From contig MU864004.1 of assembly GCA_033296885.1 (NCBI GenBank), positions 39,571 through 103,570 on the forward strand: 64,000 nucleotides of DNA. The letters are read 5' to 3'. The translations under genes were made by a program, and so were the position numbers. The notes under the pieces were generated by a model that was not told the origin of the DNA, searched no databases, and saw only the letters and a program-made list of their open reading frames with translations. Positions 9,997 to 23,216 of this stretch are shown in pieces; within the stretch, counting starts at the first letter, position 1, and every line of letters begins with the position of its first letter. The DNA comes from Triangularia verruculosa. Taxonomy: Eukaryota; Ascomycota; Sordariomycetes; Sordariales; Podosporaceae.

Positions 9997-12900
9997 ATTA
10001 CTCACTTGTCCGGATTACTGCCCGCCTTCGGAGCTCTATACAATCCCCCCATTCTCTCACCTTTTTCTGCAGACACCTTAACCGGAGCGAATTCCAACGT
10101 ACTTCGGATGCAACTACTGTCGTGCAACCAAGTCCGCCTTATCTCACGGTCCACACTTGTTTTCTTATACCGTCCCGACGCTGAAACCCTCTCCTGACCC
10201 TACCTTTTTGTTCTCTGATGCTGTATAACACCGGCGGAAATCCCGGGGTGTTATTTTGCTTTGCCGTTCTGCCGTGTATACCCTTTTCCCGCTTTTACTG
10301 TCCTGCCGTTCTGTGTCCAGAGACCCTTGATTCTCGGTAGAGATTCTGCAAAAGGAAAGTCTTCCCGAGCTGTTGGTCTTCTGTACTGGTATCAAAATCT
10401 TGCTTTTTGATTGAACTTCGCTGTTGACTCGTTTATCCCTCACCCTCGCGATGCCGTTAAACCTGAGTTGCTAGTTTGTAACTTTGTGCGAGTTTGCTGT
10501 GTTTTGTTGGCCGCCTTAGTAGTCCCAAGTTGTTGTGTTGTTGTTGTTGCTACTACTGTAGTAGTAGCAGTAGTGACCTGTTGCCTTCGACCGCCTTGCA
10601 GTGTAATAATGTCTTCTGCTTGTGCAACCCTTGCCAACGCTGGCGCGCTCTACTGTCTGTTATCTGTTGCTCTTGCCCGCGAACCAACACAATCGTCCCT
10701 CAAAACTCAGGCCCCGCGTGTTCACCACCCCCGTTCTTTTCCCTGGATCCTGTTCGTAATGTGATTTGTGATAACCCTCGTCCGGAGGTAAAGCCTTCCT
10801 CCTTCGTAGACCGACTTCTTGCCTCGTCCAACTCAAGAGTCTGGATTTGGTCGTGGGTAATAAGCGTTCCAATCTGATACCCGACAGCAGCCACTCACTC
10901 CCACGCTCGCTCGCTCTCTCGGTGTGTCAAATGAGATAACGTGTTGCAGATGTATCGGTCGCCGGTTGTGGTTTAGACCCTTGGCAACAGAAGCCAATTG
11001 ATTTGTTGTTTCGGAAATATGTTCAGGAAAAAGCAACAAGAAAGCTGCCCAGTCCCCAGAAACGAGAGCAAGACGGCTGATGAATCACGTCACGCAAAGT
11101 CGACGATGCATGGGATGGGATGAAAGTGTGTGTGAACTGTCCGTGGGAGTGGGAGAATGGTTGGCGTGATGGCGTCAATGAGGGTGGTGTGGAGAACCGC
11201 GGTTCATCGCCAAGAAACAGGCGACTTCTCCACTTTCCCTTCCCCGCACTCGACCTCTCCCGAACACACACACGCACACACACACGACAGTGAGCATCAC
11301 ATCACTAAACAGCACCACGGAACCGGTGCCGAACACGGCCACCCCATGTCAATCGTGAGCAGCCGGCGGGTTCCTTAACTCTCCATTCTTTTTTTCGCGG
11401 TAAATGTCAGATTCCCCCTTAGATGCCCGGCTTGGCAAGGTCTGGGCAGGGCACATTTACAGATGACGATGACGATGATGATAATGATAGTAATTCTTAG
11501 CATCAAACCTCAATCAACAGAGTTGTCTCTCTCACCATCAGGTCAAGTGACTACTTTCTCATTCATATATCCTGAGGTATATCTCACCCTCCCCACCTCC
11601 ATCCGGCGTCCGTCTGTCACCGGAAATAAACAATCTTCACCCTGTGCTACGCCTCGCCGCCTCGGCCTGAAGGACCCCGAATGTTGAGAAATGAAGAGTG
11701 AAAGCCAACCGCACACCCAAATGTGCGACAATGCCGGTCAGGATGTTGATGGGAAAAGCAAAAAGCAGCATGTCATTTCGTGTGAGAAGCATACGTTGTA
11801 CCGTGTACATCGATGCAGAGAATGCAAGACCTTGGACCCCGTCTGCTGGTACGAAGGGAACATGAAGGTTGTACGACACCATCCAGAGCAGACTTCCCCC
11901 TCTCGCTCCCGCCGCATCGGGTCCAGGCCATGTCAGAGAGCCGTCGTGACAGCTTACCAACTACTCTCAGCTGCTGGCAAATTGAATGTCGGACTCAAAC
12001 CATGTGCATCGCCCTCGCACACTCTCGCACACTCTCGCACACATGACGCCAGCTATGGTTGTCGAGTATCCCTCCTCCTCGCCTCCCCCCGACGACGGTT
12101 TGTGCCATGTATGCAACCATACACAACCTTCATCACCTACAGCATGCATCTGTACGACGTCAACGAGCGTCGCGTATCGGTTGTCCCAGATGGCTGTCAC
12201 AAGTCGCGGGGTCTTGTCTTGCTTGTGTAACATGTAAACCGACAGGATCGTCGTCTTATCTTGGCTGTTGATGTGCTACTACTACTACCGGTACTGTTAC
12301 CCAACCTACCTCACAGAACCTGCAAATGTTGCCTTCATATTGACCAGAACCGTTACGTTCCCGATCGTTGACGTCGACCGTCTGCACAGTGATACATGCG
12401 TGCCGCTTCTGCTTGTTGTCTGGTTAAGCTTTTTGTGATAGCAACGACTTTTCCCTTCTGTCCATCTTTCCCCATCGTCCAGCCCTGCCATCCACGGTCA
12501 TATCCGACCCAAACATCCTAGGTTTGGGAGATAGTTACTCTCGCCGTCCACCGCTGTCCCGCAACTCTCCGATGTGGTCAGAGCTTTGACTTCGCATGTG
12601 TCCCCCCCTCAGCCGCAAGGCCTTCGACAACCCCTGTCAAGAAATGGACCTGGAACACTCACCACTCCAGATTCGTCGGGGTGTGAGGTGTGGGACAGAC
12701 CCACAGGGCAAGCTGGATGACCTCCCTCGTCGTATCCTGCAGCCTCCTGCAACGGAACTAACGAAAGTGTGGGGGACGCCACTTTTTTCCAGCTTCCTTT
12801 TCTCATCATCCATCATCCCAGGCTCGATGATGTGCCAAAGCAACAAGGAAAAAAGGCAAAGAAATTGTAACCTCTACTGATTCCCGAATATCCTGAAAGA

Positions 12901-15900
12901 GCAAAACGTCTTATTCAACGCGGGCGCCCAGCAACGGGTCAAAATGGTTTATCTATGCCGTTGGCATCCAACCGAGTCAATGGGTAATGACTGCAGTGTA
13001 GGAAGACGCAGAAAAGCGAAATCCCGCCAGGGCAAACAGGAATGAGAAAGGACATATCAAGAGGCCAGAGCTACTTGAATGACAAGACAAAGAAAGAGCT
13101 TCCACTTACGTCTGGGGCTGCATCTTGCATGCGCAAAGTAGACGCCATCATGAGACATGACGATCTCAGTGGCCATCAGCAGCCCATGTACCTCAGTGTA
13201 CACGAGACCGAAGACCCAAGAAGGCTGCGTCCCCATGTCACCAGGGTTCTAGCCAAGTCGGCATATTGCAGCATCTCCTGAACTCACCTCATGCCGATGT
13301 AGGACATATTATTGAGAGCTGGCTGGCCCGAAGTGCATGAAGAAGGCGAGCACATCGTCAGTTTCGCCCAACGATGCTGTCCCCATCATTCTTTTCACAG
13401 CAGACGGCGAGGCCGACCTCGAGTGCAACCCCCATTCCGATCTGCAATCCAGCGCAGCCAACATGTCCGTCTGGATGCCGGGAAAGGAGAAACAGCGCGG
13501 TTCTCCCATGACATGACGGTGTTGCTAGAACATGGGGGGAAGGCTGTCGTCTCCCACATCCAGCGTGAACGTGGGAGGCTCGGAGCGTGGGGGTAGCAAG
13601 GAAAAAGTAAAATCAGAACGGGTGGTCATCGATACAGACCAAGCTCCCCGATACTCGCTTGAGCTGCAGGGCTGTCGACCAATATCCTTCTCTCACCCTC
13701 AGATACTCACCAATCATGGATACTGATGGTCAGATGAACCCCTCTCTCGCCCACACACGCAACCTGAACGGCTGTGAGCCTCTGGCTCAAGTGCCTTCGC
13801 GCCAACGATGCCCAGGAATGCTCGTCGTAACAACACCCGCGCAGCGAACAAAGTTCAACATATTTAGAAGCCATCACCGCTGGGGCGAGGCAGATCCCAC
13901 GTTCCGAGAGACGCGCCCGAGGTTGAGGTTGCGATAGCCGAGAGCCGGGCAGCCGTGATCGTCCATAGAAGACTAACCAAGTCCGGTTTGAAATGGTTCG
14001 ATAGTGTCCACTGCCGCAGAAATCCCCGAGTCGTGAACGTGCAAGGGGCCGTTCTGAGGGGAAGCTTGCGGTGCTTGGGCAGAGATGCAACTTCATGATG
14101 GGCTGTCGCAAGTGAAATTGGTCAGAGGAGGCTTGGCCGCGCAAGAATTGCTCTCTGGCAAGGTGTAAGATCCGAGAAATTCCCGGAAACCAACCACCCC
14201 GAGGGAAGCTGCGGGGATATGCTTCTAGAACCCTGACCGAAGCAGGCTGTTTAGTTGCACAAGCAGATCGACTCTTGAGCTCTTGAGCTCTTCAGCCAGG
14301 GCAAATGAGACAGGCTGGGAGGGTATCAGCCCACCCGAACTGTTGTCAAGAAGCTCGAACTGAGCGCCACTTCCCGCGAAGCTGGTCGTGTGCGGTGCAG
14401 CGCAGACGTTCCGCCCGCCCGATAGGAGTTGCCGCATGGGCACACCAGAGGGAAACAGTGGTCAAGTCTGGGCGGCGCACACCATCGCCATCGATCAAAT
14501 GTCGTTGGTTTGCAAAGTGTGTTGCCGAATGCCAGAAGTGACGTATCAGGAACTCGAGGAAACAATCCATCCCCTTGTGATTTTAACCGTGCGGCCGGCC
14601 AGGTGCTTCGCAGGAATGATGACCCCGGCAAATGAAGCGCGCCTGATGGTGGCGCTGAGTGATGGATGGTAGGACAAAGTCAAAACTACCTACCGAGGGT
14701 CTTGGGCCCGCCGGGTTGGGTCGCAAAGGAAACCGAATATTTCCGCTGCCCGGATCTTGATATGGCTGCCATTTGTTGCCGGGCCTTGTGTCGAGAAGAG
14801 AAACAAAGCGCTGGCGGCGAGTGCGGTGCAACACCGACAACTCGGGTCAGGTGCAGCAGCCAGCAGCCATGTTTGACTCCTATTTCGGCTACTCAGTGCT
14901 GGCGGTCTGACACGGCAACTCCCAGTGGACAACAGGGCCCGACGGCTTTTGTTGTCTCAAAGCCATGCCTACGGTGTCTCTTCAGGGAAACGTGGGGTGT
15001 CTGAGTGGAAAATGGGGGCCCTGAAACAAGGCTTGTTGGTTGGTTGCCGATCTTGGGGCCGTCTCTCCTTCCCACCGACAGGAAATAGAGGCCGTTATGA
15101 TGTGTACATCCAGTGTAGTGTGGTGGCAGGATGCAAACGGCTGTGTTTGGGCAGGCTAATGAAGCAAGAAAGTCGCTTGGATGTGGCCAGGCCGGTTGGG
15201 GCAAAGAGAGTTGGTCGTGGAGGTGGTAATGGAGGGCTGCAAATGCAAGAGGGAGGATGTGATGGCATCAAATCAAAGATGGCCGGAAAATTCTTTTTGA
15301 AGTGTTTTTGCTGGAGGATTCGTCGATGGGGCTGTGTGAATTGCCAAAAATTTGCTGTGGGTGGCCTAAGAAAATTCTGCTGCAGCTGCCCCGTGCGTTG
15401 GAAGCCCGTCAACGACCACTAGGGCCGATTTGAGGACTGGGGTTTTTCCAGCACCTAGCGGGTATCCGCTATCTTCAACAGTGGGCCGCATGGCCCGCAC
15501 ATGCCGCGATATGCCATCCATTGACATGACAAGACCTCGCTCACTCCTCCTCTGCTGGTTAGGTAACAGCACCACAAGAAGCCACTTGTGCTCTCCTCTG
15601 TCCGAAGTCCCAAGAACTTGGCGGTCTCATATTCCAGCGACGATCGCGATAGCTATGCTGGAAGCAACTTGCGGCCGAAAGCACCGGGTTGTGTTTTGTC
15701 AAGAGACTTTCTTCCATATCCGTACGCAGTACCTTTCCAACGAGAACGATCGACGCGGCTCGGCGGATAGAGGCTGGCAATTGCATTCTGCCTCTAATAC
15801 TCCGTAATCGTCCATCACTCAGCGTGCCGGCAGGAACGGAGAGCTCAAGCGCCCTCGCTAGCCGGGTCTGCTGCTTGCCAAGATGGTCTGAGAAGGCTCG

Positions 15901-18900
15901 CCAGGGCAGACGTTCCGCGGGGCAGCATCACCTCGCACGAACGGGCCCCCGGCTCTCGTGAGGCTGTACGCACCGCAGACTGGAAGAATAGGCTTATGTC
16001 GGCTGGCTGGCGCGGGATGTCGAAGGCCCAAATTGGGTGCGGCCGTGGGACAACGAACAACGCAGCGGCAGACATGCCTCAACACAACCGACTTCGGCGG
16101 TGTCTGGTCCAACATCACTCCTCCCAGAGGAAGCAGGCCGTTGTGTCTGTGTTGTTGAGTTCGGCTGTCAGCGGTGTAGGCGAGTGGAAGCACCGGCTGT
16201 GGGATGTACTGTAGGCAGTGTGTACGATTACGGACATGTTCTTCCCAACAAGAACCCGCCCAGGAACTGCATGCAGATGGCAACAAATGGTGGCCATGAA
16301 GCTACGGAAGTGACAGTCCAGACAGCGTCTTCCATGCAGGTCCTATAAGCCACCACCTCAGACGCTTACACAGTACTCGGTCCAGATATGTTTCTGTCCT
16401 TGTCGTTGTGAGGTGAGGTGTGAGTGGATGCCCGTTTCTTGCTCGGTGTGGTGGAGTCTGGTCGGGTTGATGCTAGTCCTGCAACCTCAGTCAAACCCTC
16501 GCAAGGGTTTTCGGAGAGAAGCGCGTCATGGCCAACGCCGCATCGGACGCTAATTAGTGATGGAAGAAGCGAACAGGGCACCCTAGCAGCACCTCTGTGT
16601 ACACGGAATAATCAAGAGAGAAAAGGTTTCTTCACAACGAGATTGATCGGGCCTGCTTCTTGTTTTCCCTTTGATTGGGGCTTTTACCCATATCCTCGAG
16701 AAGCGCCGGCGTGGGGAATGCGACACCCCACTCCTGCCGGAGCTGACGTCGCAGAGCTTCCCGTGGATGCCACTGCTATTTGTGCCCGTCCAAAGATGCG
16801 CGCCGAGCCTTTTCTAGACTTGCACGTTGGAGAGAAGAAGCTGGCCGATCCGCCTCCCCAGGCCGCGGGTCTACAGCCAAATGGAGATAGCTACCCCTTG
16901 CTGTCGCAGAAAGAGAGAAACGAGTGGGTTCTCGAGACGGCAGTCTGACCGTGAACCCTCCGGGAACTGCACCTTCGGGCGCTGTTCGGCGCAAAAGAGG
17001 TCGTGTGCAATTCCCAGAAAACCAGAGTACCGCCGGGGGAGGCCGATGGGGCCGATGTCAGGAACTTGCAGCTGCATCAGACCCGACCACCAGCTCGTGT
17101 CTCTGTGGCTGACAGGTGGTCTGCGAGAATAGAGAAGAAGAGGGGAGGGTGCTCTGTATTTACCGAAGGGAAAGGAGGCTGGGGGCTCGTTGGAGTAAGG
17201 TAAGACCCAAGACCCCAAGACTCTTGTGTGGCTCTCTGTACATACTTGTACTGGCCGCCCCTCTCCAGGCCGAACGAGCTTCCCAGAGTAGAACAGCGCC
17301 AGGGAAAGCAGGCATATGAAGGTGGAAGGTTACCAGAACTTCCTTACATGATGAATAACACTGTCCCGAGCCCGACGGGCCCAGTGAGGAAGGTACGTTG
17401 AGAACAACTTTGAGAATAACAAATCGATGGGAAATTTGAGGATCGCGAGTGACTAAGACCGAGGTCAGAACCCAACTGATGGTGAGCTACCTTGACTGTC
17501 CAGTGGGCAGAAGGATGATTATTACCTGCTGTCATTAGACTCGATAGGACAATCCTATCGCGCCGCCCACGCCCAAGCTCACAGGCCCTGCCCCTCCGCA
17601 ACCACCCGCACTCTGCAACCTTCACGTTGCTGGGCCCCCCGGTCCCCCTACTCCCCATCTTTTTCTGATGCTTCGACAGGCCCAGCTCATTCCCATCAGG
17701 GCATCCCGCGGACCCGTCATTCGCCTACCAGAAGATGCGTCCAAGTCTCATGTCCGCCCGTGCCTTGTCGTTCCAAGTACCTCTGCATGTACGAAGTACT
17801 TTGTATTTCTTCTGTCAATCGTCACTTCTGGGCACGCTGGGTTCAGGGCTGGAAACAAGTCTGGCGTCGGTCCATCCCCCTCCCCTCCACCCATCCTAGC
17901 GCCTTAGTTTCGCGAACATCCGGCGAGGGAAGTTGCTGCGTCCCACATGGGCGTGCGGAATACCCTGACGAACGGTACTAGGTGACGGGCTCTGCCTTGG
18001 GTATTCCAACAACCCACGCCAGCCGCCGACCACATTAAAGGAGCCCGCCCCCTTCGATGGGCCGCTCCGGGTCCTGCTCTCAGAGACGCCTTTGCTTCTA
18101 TTCGGCTTCCTGTTGTTTCTCATTAGGTATTGCGCCCCATCGCAGCCATCAGCCATCAGCCGTCGACACCCATATCGGATCGTCCACCTCGCTCAGACCG
18201 CCGGCATTACGTTTGTCCTGTCCTGGCCCTCGTCGTCCCGTGCTGCTCTCAGGTGTCTGCTGCTGCACGTCATGCTGGAGCCCGCAGCTAGCCCATAGCT
18301 AAAGCTACCTACTAGCCGACTGACTCCATCACTCACCTACCGTAGCTACCCAAAGCTGCTGTCAGACATTTGAGGTTTCGATCTGGTTCCCGTCCTGACA
18401 GTTGGGTCTTTTTGGCTTTGGATTCCGGCTGGGTCAACGGAGAAAAGGTTCCAAAGGTTACCTTGGCTCTTCCCGGTTGCCCTGAAAAAAGAAACCCCAC
18501 CTCTGCCTGCCCTGCAGCCCAATTTTGAGCCACCACAGGTTCAGCAAACAGCGAGCCCCCAGCAGTAATAATTACCACTTGCTCGATACACGGCCTCAGC
18601 TTTTCCAGTGGCGCCTCCAGCTGTTCTTCCATCAAAGACGACTCCACCCAGCCCACATAATTTATTTCATTTCCTGGTGTCTGGGATCCTCGACCGAGTC
18701 GGCTGCCCCAAAATCGACTCGGAGTCTTCGGCATCTTCCTCAGATGTTTATGAACCCAGCATGCCCCGAGCGATGACTCTATAACTGAAGCAGGTGCTTA
18801 ACCCAACCAACGAAACAGCCGACCTCGCTACTCGCTTGCACCAGCCCGCCTTCCCAAGCGCACCGCAGCACCAGCTTCCGTACAGCTCCCGGATTGGTCA

Positions 18901-19042
18901 ACATCGCTCCGGATCACGGACCGTCAGAAGCTGAGAAGCTGACTGACGAGCAACCCCCCAACTGACCTCCACGGCTGTCTTATACCTGACATTCCTGTCC
19001 GTCTCCCGAACTCCCCGACTCAAAAGCGACATCATCGACAAC
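9997..19042. other. Nine-kilobase gene-poor interval
   Basis: No open frame here shows a recognisable domain, a family motif or a coherent set of splice sites. It contains simple repeats: GTT/TAG trinucleotides near 10530-10575, a CA run at 11265-11286, a GATGAC run at 11463-11490, and repeated GCACACTCTC at 12016-12042. Base composition is not obviously AT-rich, so it does not look like a repeat-induced-mutation block. It may hold the long promoter of the copper-fist gene or non-coding transcripts; neither is visible in the sequence. Confidence 0.5.
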
Positions 19043-20753
19043 ATGATTATCGACGGCGAGAAGTGGGCTTGCGAGGCCTGTGTGCGGGGCCATCGGGTCA
19101 GCAACTGCCAGCACCATGGTGAGTAAATTTTGCCTTGTTTCTTTTTCGACATGGACAATTCTCTGCAGATGCCATATACTAGTTTCCTGCTTGCTGTTCT
19201 GCATGCACATATGCATAACTACGTATTCTACCGCTTGGCTGAGCCCGGTTGCTGCCGAGGGTCGCCGGAACATCTCGCAGCAACAGCAACAACGAAGGCC
19301 AGCCCCTGAGTGGCTGCCCCTCACCTACTCCAACATTTTATTTTGTGTCGTCCCTCATCTCCAACTTTCTCAATGTTCCATGTCGTTGTCGTGGGGCAGT
19401 CAGTGCTAACAGCTAGCTGTGCGACAACAGATCGGCCACTCCAGCACATCAACAAGAAGGGAAGGCCGGTGTCGCAATGTCAGCACTGCCGCGCCATGCG
19501 CAAGTCCCGCGCAGCCCATGTCAAGTGCGACTGCGGCGAGAAGACACACAAGTGTATTCACTTGAGACCCATGATTGAGGGTCACAAGGGTGAGCATTGT
19601 CACGTCTGACTGATCCAGGCCTTTGCTCCCTCTGACTCGTAACATCTTCCTTACAGAGAGCTGCTGCTGTCACCATGGCGGCCGCTGCACCTGTTGCCAC
19701 AAGAAGGAGACGCCCCCGCTCGAGACAGTCCCCGAGTCGGATTCCAACAACACTGCTGCCTCGCAGATCAAGAGCTCCAAGCTGAGCTCACGAGTACGAC
19801 GCCGCGCCAACACCACTAGCTCGGACGGCATGCTCGCCTTTGACGCGAACGGCCACCCCAAGCCAACCTACAAGCTCAGCAAGACCTCGCAGAAAGGCGG
19901 CAACTACCAGCTCAGTAGGGTCAACTCGATGCACAGCACAGGAAGCATGGGGGACCGCTCCATGGACGGTTTTCTCGGAGACATCGAAACTCATGGCACC
20001 ACCACGTCCGCAACCGAAAGCATCAGCGGTGACAGCATGGCGCCATCGCAGCACAGCAGGTCGGAAGCTACTTCGCCTCTAATGACAGGCTCGTCGTCTT
20101 TTACGCACCTCAACGGCCAGTTGCCGCCTCTTGACCTTTCGCAGATCAAGTTTCCCCCGTACGTCCCCAACCACGCCGAGTTTTTCGGCAACATGTCGGA
20201 CCACGAGCAGCCTATATTCAGCGCTGGCCTGAGTGCCGCCTCGGTCGATTGGAACCACTACGAGGGCCTGGAATTTGCTCGCGAAAACAACCACGACTTC
20301 GCGCCCTCCAGCTACAGCCAACCACAGAGCTACGGCGGATTTGAGTTTCCCGGATCGGAGCAGCTCACCATGACGACAACCACGTCCAACTCCGGCGAGG
20401 TTTCCGAGGTTGAGGATTTCCTGACAAACCCGTTGGATGATTTTGACGCGTACCAGAGCACCTTCCCCACGGGCGGGTTCCTCGGACCTACCCACAACAT
20501 GATGGGAAGCGCAGATCTCGGCAGCCTCGAGTATGACGAGCTAGGCTTCATGAAGAAGACTAGCGCCAAGTTTATGAACGCCACCTCATCCATGGCCGGA
20601 GATGACCCGACCCTTCTTGCCAGTGCCGCCTCGGGCTTCGGCGGTTTCGCGTTGGAGGATGAACCATTTTGGATGAACGACTATCACGGAGTTCCAAACA
20701 TGACGGACTCCCCCACAGAAAACATGGGAACTTTCTGGGCCGAGGCCCAATGA
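19043..20753 (+). CDS. aceA: Copper-fist transcription factor, AceA/Ace1 type
   Basis: Copper-responsive nuclear regulator. Exons are 19043-19118, 19431-19589 and 19657-20753, giving 443 residues. The copper-fist DNA-binding domain is at the extreme N-terminus: MIIDGEKWACEACVRGHR with zinc ligands C10, C13, C22 and H24, then the minor-groove motif KKGRP. It is followed by cysteine clusters QCQHC, KCDCGEK and SCCCHHGGRCTCC (80-92), which in Ace1/AceA-type activators hold a Cu(I) cluster. The rest is Ser/Thr- and acid-rich, consistent with an activation region. The sequence is closer to the Ace1/AceA copper-detoxification branch than to the Mac1/Grisea low-copper branch. Intron 1 is 312 nt, much longer than others in the window, and splits the zinc site from the KGRP motif. 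Likely targets (metallothionein, Cu-ATPase genes) are family inference and lie outside the window. Confidence 0.9.
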
Positions 20754-22860
20754 CCAGCGAGTGACGCATAAGCACACCAACACGCGGGCACTCGCGCCTA
20801 CAGCTACGCACGCACCCAGTATACGACGACGACTTTTCGGATAGATTGACGACGAAACGTTGCGACGGATTTCTTGCCTTGCTCGGATACCCCAAACGCT
20901 TATAGATTTGGATGACAGCGATGGTTTCAAAGCGGCGGCGAAATATGTGTTTGGAGATTTCTTTTTGCATAATTGGTTTTTTCTTGGTTTACCTATATCA
21001 TATACTCTCGTTGATTGGGGGTGGCTCTAGAAGTCTTGATACTTCACGGCGGGCGCTGGTGGGAAATTTGTCTTGTTTGCTTTTTTTTCTTCTTTTTTGT
21101 TTTTTTTTGTTTTGGGCATGAAAGAAACACAAAAGACGACATGAATTCGTTTCTCTGGCAGGATCATGATCTACAAGATGGACCTACTTTTTTTCTTTTC
21201 GACTCGCCCTTGGCTTTTTGTTTCTGGCTGTTTTCATGGTGGTGGGTGGGCTATTTGACAGCACAAAGTCGCATTTTCAAACCGGTTTTTTGAATTGGGT
21301 GTTTTTGACATGGCATTTAAAAGAGACGATAAAAAAGTTCTTGGTGGCACAATTCGCTTTTTACACATCACATTGAAGACTTTGGAGGGTGTTTGGCTTT
21401 TTTCCTTTTTTTTCTCTGGCTTCTGAATTACTTGACGTTGGAAATACCTATATGTGAGGGCCCTCTGTTATGCGCATCACCTTTGTTATCACTTCACTTC
21501 TCGAGTAAATATTTGAAACAACACTTTATTTTGCTATTCAACTTGTGTTCATATTACATCATCCTTTTTGTGCTTATTTTTGCAATATTACCACTAGCTG
21601 TCGGATTTTGATGCAAGCAAGCGATCCACCCAGCCAGCGAGTGTCTTTGGTATTGCACGCAGATAGTTTCTAGGACTTCCAAACAACTAGCCTCCGAATC
21701 TCTTCCGTATCTGAAGCCAAGCCCGGCAAGTCTCATAGCCTGGGATATGGCACGAGAGTTTAGGTCATCGTTTACCCAACTAGTCTTGGTAGAGATAGTC
21801 AACGTGCCCTGTCCTGGCGAGAGAAATCGGCAGAAGGAGGCAGTTCTTTTGACGTGTGCCTATGGGTGGCGGTAGTTGTAAAGGGCTTGCGTCAACTGTG
21901 TAATGCCAAGTGGTTGTTACGTTACGACACAGCTCTCACAGTCAACGCCTGGCTTTGCTGGTGGTATTACATGACACATTTGTTCAGCCATCTAGCATAT
22001 CTCTGCCTCATCACTGTCGCACTGCCCTTGTCGTCGTGATTGTCGTCGGCCCGTCTCCCAATTCCTCTTTCGTGGCTGGCAAGATGGAGACAAGGCAGCG
22101 CGAAACCCTTAAACCCTTGGCCAACATTCCCTGTCGATCTTCGATCAGATAAGAAGCTGAAGTGGTTCTGCGGACCCCCAGAGCCCGAAGGAACGAAAGC
22201 GAGGAAGGGAAACCCTTTCCTCGGCCCGAACATCCATCTACCCTTTCCCTTGACTTTTTCTTTTCGGGTTTGGTCTACTTCCCACTTTCCGATCTGTCTG
22301 AAGGGGCGAGGGAAGAAAGGGAAAAGGAAAAAGATCCACCAACGATACGATAGCTCAGGTACACTTGCATCTTGCATCTGCATAAGTGCCAGTATTTTTG
22401 CTTGCCATCCCCCTTGACGGCGGCACGACGAGACATCAAATCCACAACAAATGACCGACATTGACACGGTGACATGCGGATTTCAGAGGAGAGAACCTGA
22501 GCCGCCGTTGCCGAACAGCAACCATCGACAACTGCAACCACGCCGGGCCAGCCGCTTATAGAAAGAACCAAAGACACATGGGAACAAACAGCTACCAACC
22601 AAGTCATTCCCACTTCCTCGCCCAGGCTTTGCCCTTCCTGCTGCTGCTGTCTCCCAAAAAGAAAATCCCGTTGCGCAAAGCGGGGTTCAAACAAATTCTC
22701 CAAAAATGTCGTTATCATCTTGAACTCCTCTCCACGTGCCCGCTCCTCCGATCTCTCGTCATTGACCAGGGATCGCTTCCCCACACCCAAGTCCAATGGT
22801 CCTTTTTAGGTCTTCCGTGCTCACGACCCTGGCGCGCAAAACTTACCCCTCCGTCGCAGT
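20754..22860. other. Intergenic region after the copper-fist gene
   Basis: The first ~800 bp are strongly T-rich, consistent with a long 3' UTR or terminator zone. The rest has no supported gene. It ends at the second repeat element. Confidence 0.45.
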
Positions 22861-23216
22861 CACGCCGTGGACAAAATAATTGGTACTGCAAGCCAGGATC
22901 ACACCTTAAAAATAGTAGAAAATGCCTATTAAATATCTTCTTCCGGCTTATTACTATCTTTTAACACGGTAAAAATATCTTTCAAAGTGTTTTTAATATC
23001 TTTCAAGGCTTATTAACTATCTTTTAAGGCCTTTGATTTATTTTTAAGCCTTTTAACTATCTTTGAAAGCCTTTTGATTTTTTTTAAGCCTTTCAACTAT
23101 CTTTTAAGGCCTTTCAACTATCTTTTAAAGCCTTTTAACTATCTTTTAAGGCCTTTTAATCATCTTTCAATATTGTATTCCCACTTTGCAGTGCCAGTTA
23201 TTTTGTCCAGGACGTG
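22861..23216 (-). mobile_element. Small TIR element with internal tandem repeats, copy B
   Basis: A 356-bp copy of the element seen at 2529-2762, here inverted. The left end is CACGCCGTGGACAAAATAA and the reverse-complemented right end is CACGTCCTGGACAAAATAA, both continuing to ACTGCAA. A direct GCAGT at 22856-22860 and 23217-23221 is a second, independent 5-bp target duplication. The interior (about 22940-23170) consists of roughly eleven units of 20-21 bp around AAGGCCTTTTAACTATCTTT, against about six in copy A, so unit number accounts for most of the size difference. No protein is encoded. Confidence 0.85.
22940..23170. repeat. Tandem ~20-21 bp repeat array inside copy B
   Basis: Around eleven degenerate units, each built of a GGCC/AGCC-containing segment and an ACTATCTTTTAA segment. 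Units differ mostly by C/T changes, and some have expanded T runs. Confidence 0.8.

Noticed and set aside
16424..16948. 174-codon open frame in the gene-poor gap
   Set aside because: Composition is not protein-like, no motif, and overlapping frames of similar length occur on both strands.
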